Below, in pieces: positions 5,440 through 5,554 of a stretch of 5,554 nt of DNA; positions within the stretch are counted from its first letter, which is position 1; the number at the start of each line of letters is the position of its first letter. The translations under genes were made by a program, and so were the position numbers. The stretch covers positions 1-5,554 of the forward strand of contig JAUIIF010000338.1 of assembly GCA_030431945.1 (NCBI GenBank), written 5' to 3'. The notes under the pieces were generated by a model. It had not been told where the DNA came from and ran no database searches. It saw nothing but the letters and a program-made list of their open reading frames with translations. The DNA is from Bacteroidia bacterium (GTDB lineage Bacteria > Bacteroidota > Bacteroidia > Chitinophagales > Saprospiraceae).

Positions 5440-5494
5440 CCCCTCTCCGTGAAGCCTCAGGCGGAACGTGCTGGAGAGGGGTTTGGGGAGAGGT
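5440..5494 (-). repeat. REP-like palindromic repeat, copy 2 (inverted relative to copy 1)
   Basis: CCCCTCTCC (5440-5448) pairs perfectly with GGAGAGGGG (5473-5481) around a 24-base loop, followed by TTTGGGGAGAGGT (5482-5494). Read on the minus strand it begins ACCTCTCCCC, the same head as the copy at 687-730, then forms its stem. Such GGAGAGGG-TTTGGGG palindromes are a known kind of dispersed intergenic repeat in bacterial genomes. It follows the terminator hairpin directly. Confidence 0.5.
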
Positions 5495-5554
5495 CCAAAA
5501 AACGTGTCACAGCAACACCCACAAACACAACACCCTACATTCAGCGGTGCTCTT
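5495..5554 (+). other. Window end: A/C-rich stretch, possible leader of the next gene
   Basis: No gene is visible in these last 60 bases. The A- and C-rich stretch at 5511-5534 contains AACACCCAC (5514-5522), nine bases of the motif found just before the starts at 4370 and 4751, so a plus-strand gene may begin soon beyond the window. This is inference from the shared motif only; no ATG follows within the window. Confidence 0.3.

Noticed and set aside
1..5554. CRISPR array, tRNA, rRNA or transposase gene
   Set aside because: No regularly spaced repeats, cloverleaf with the conserved T-loop sequence, rRNA core sequence or transposase-like protein was seen on either strand.

Overview
The window looks like a chromosomal segment of a GC-rich member of the Bacteroidota, possibly a Saprospiria/Lewinella-type bacterium. 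This is an inference from several signs: short secreted or lipoprotein-like proteins, a TonB C-terminal-type domain on a small protein, A-rich leaders without Shine-Dalgarno sequences before the plus-strand genes, and a TAnnTTTG-type promoter element. No rRNA, tRNA, CRISPR array or transposase gene is visible.

Layout. (1) Bases 1-627, plus: the 3' part of a small exported protein ending in a TonB_C-like domain. (2) Bases 628-842: a gene-free gap between convergent genes, holding a 10-bp inverted repeat pair, an 11-bp direct repeat and a REP-like palindrome. (3) Bases 4002 down to 843, minus: a tight three-gene operon. In transcription order it encodes an AMP-forming acyl-CoA synthetase closely resembling the ACSF3/MatB malonyl-CoA synthetases, a 40-residue one-helix membrane protein, and a sodium:solute symporter (SSS family). 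The first two genes share one base (TGATG) and the third starts 11 bases after the second, behind a strong ribosome binding site. (4) Bases 4003-4369: the divergent intergenic region, with an imperfect 105-base palindrome followed abruptly by AT-rich DNA that probably carries the promoter of the plus-strand genes. (5) Bases 4370-4660 and 4751-5386, plus: a six-cysteine secreted peptide and a predicted lipoprotein, neither of recognised function. (6) Bases 5387-5554: a perfect hairpin likely to be a terminator, a second REP-like palindrome in inverted orientation to the first, and an unassigned end.

How the genes fit together. The minus-strand operon reads as an uptake-and-activation module: the symporter, perhaps with the small membrane protein as a subunit, imports a carboxylate, and the synthetase converts it to its CoA thioester. 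The arrangement parallels the E. coli acs-yjcH-actP acetate operon, but the synthetase belongs to the malonyl/methylmalonyl-CoA branch, so malonate or a related short acid is the best guess for the substrate. The two plus-strand envelope genes follow each other with a similar sequence just before each start codon (AAACACCCAC), so they may be expressed in a similar way, but no functional link to the operon is evident.
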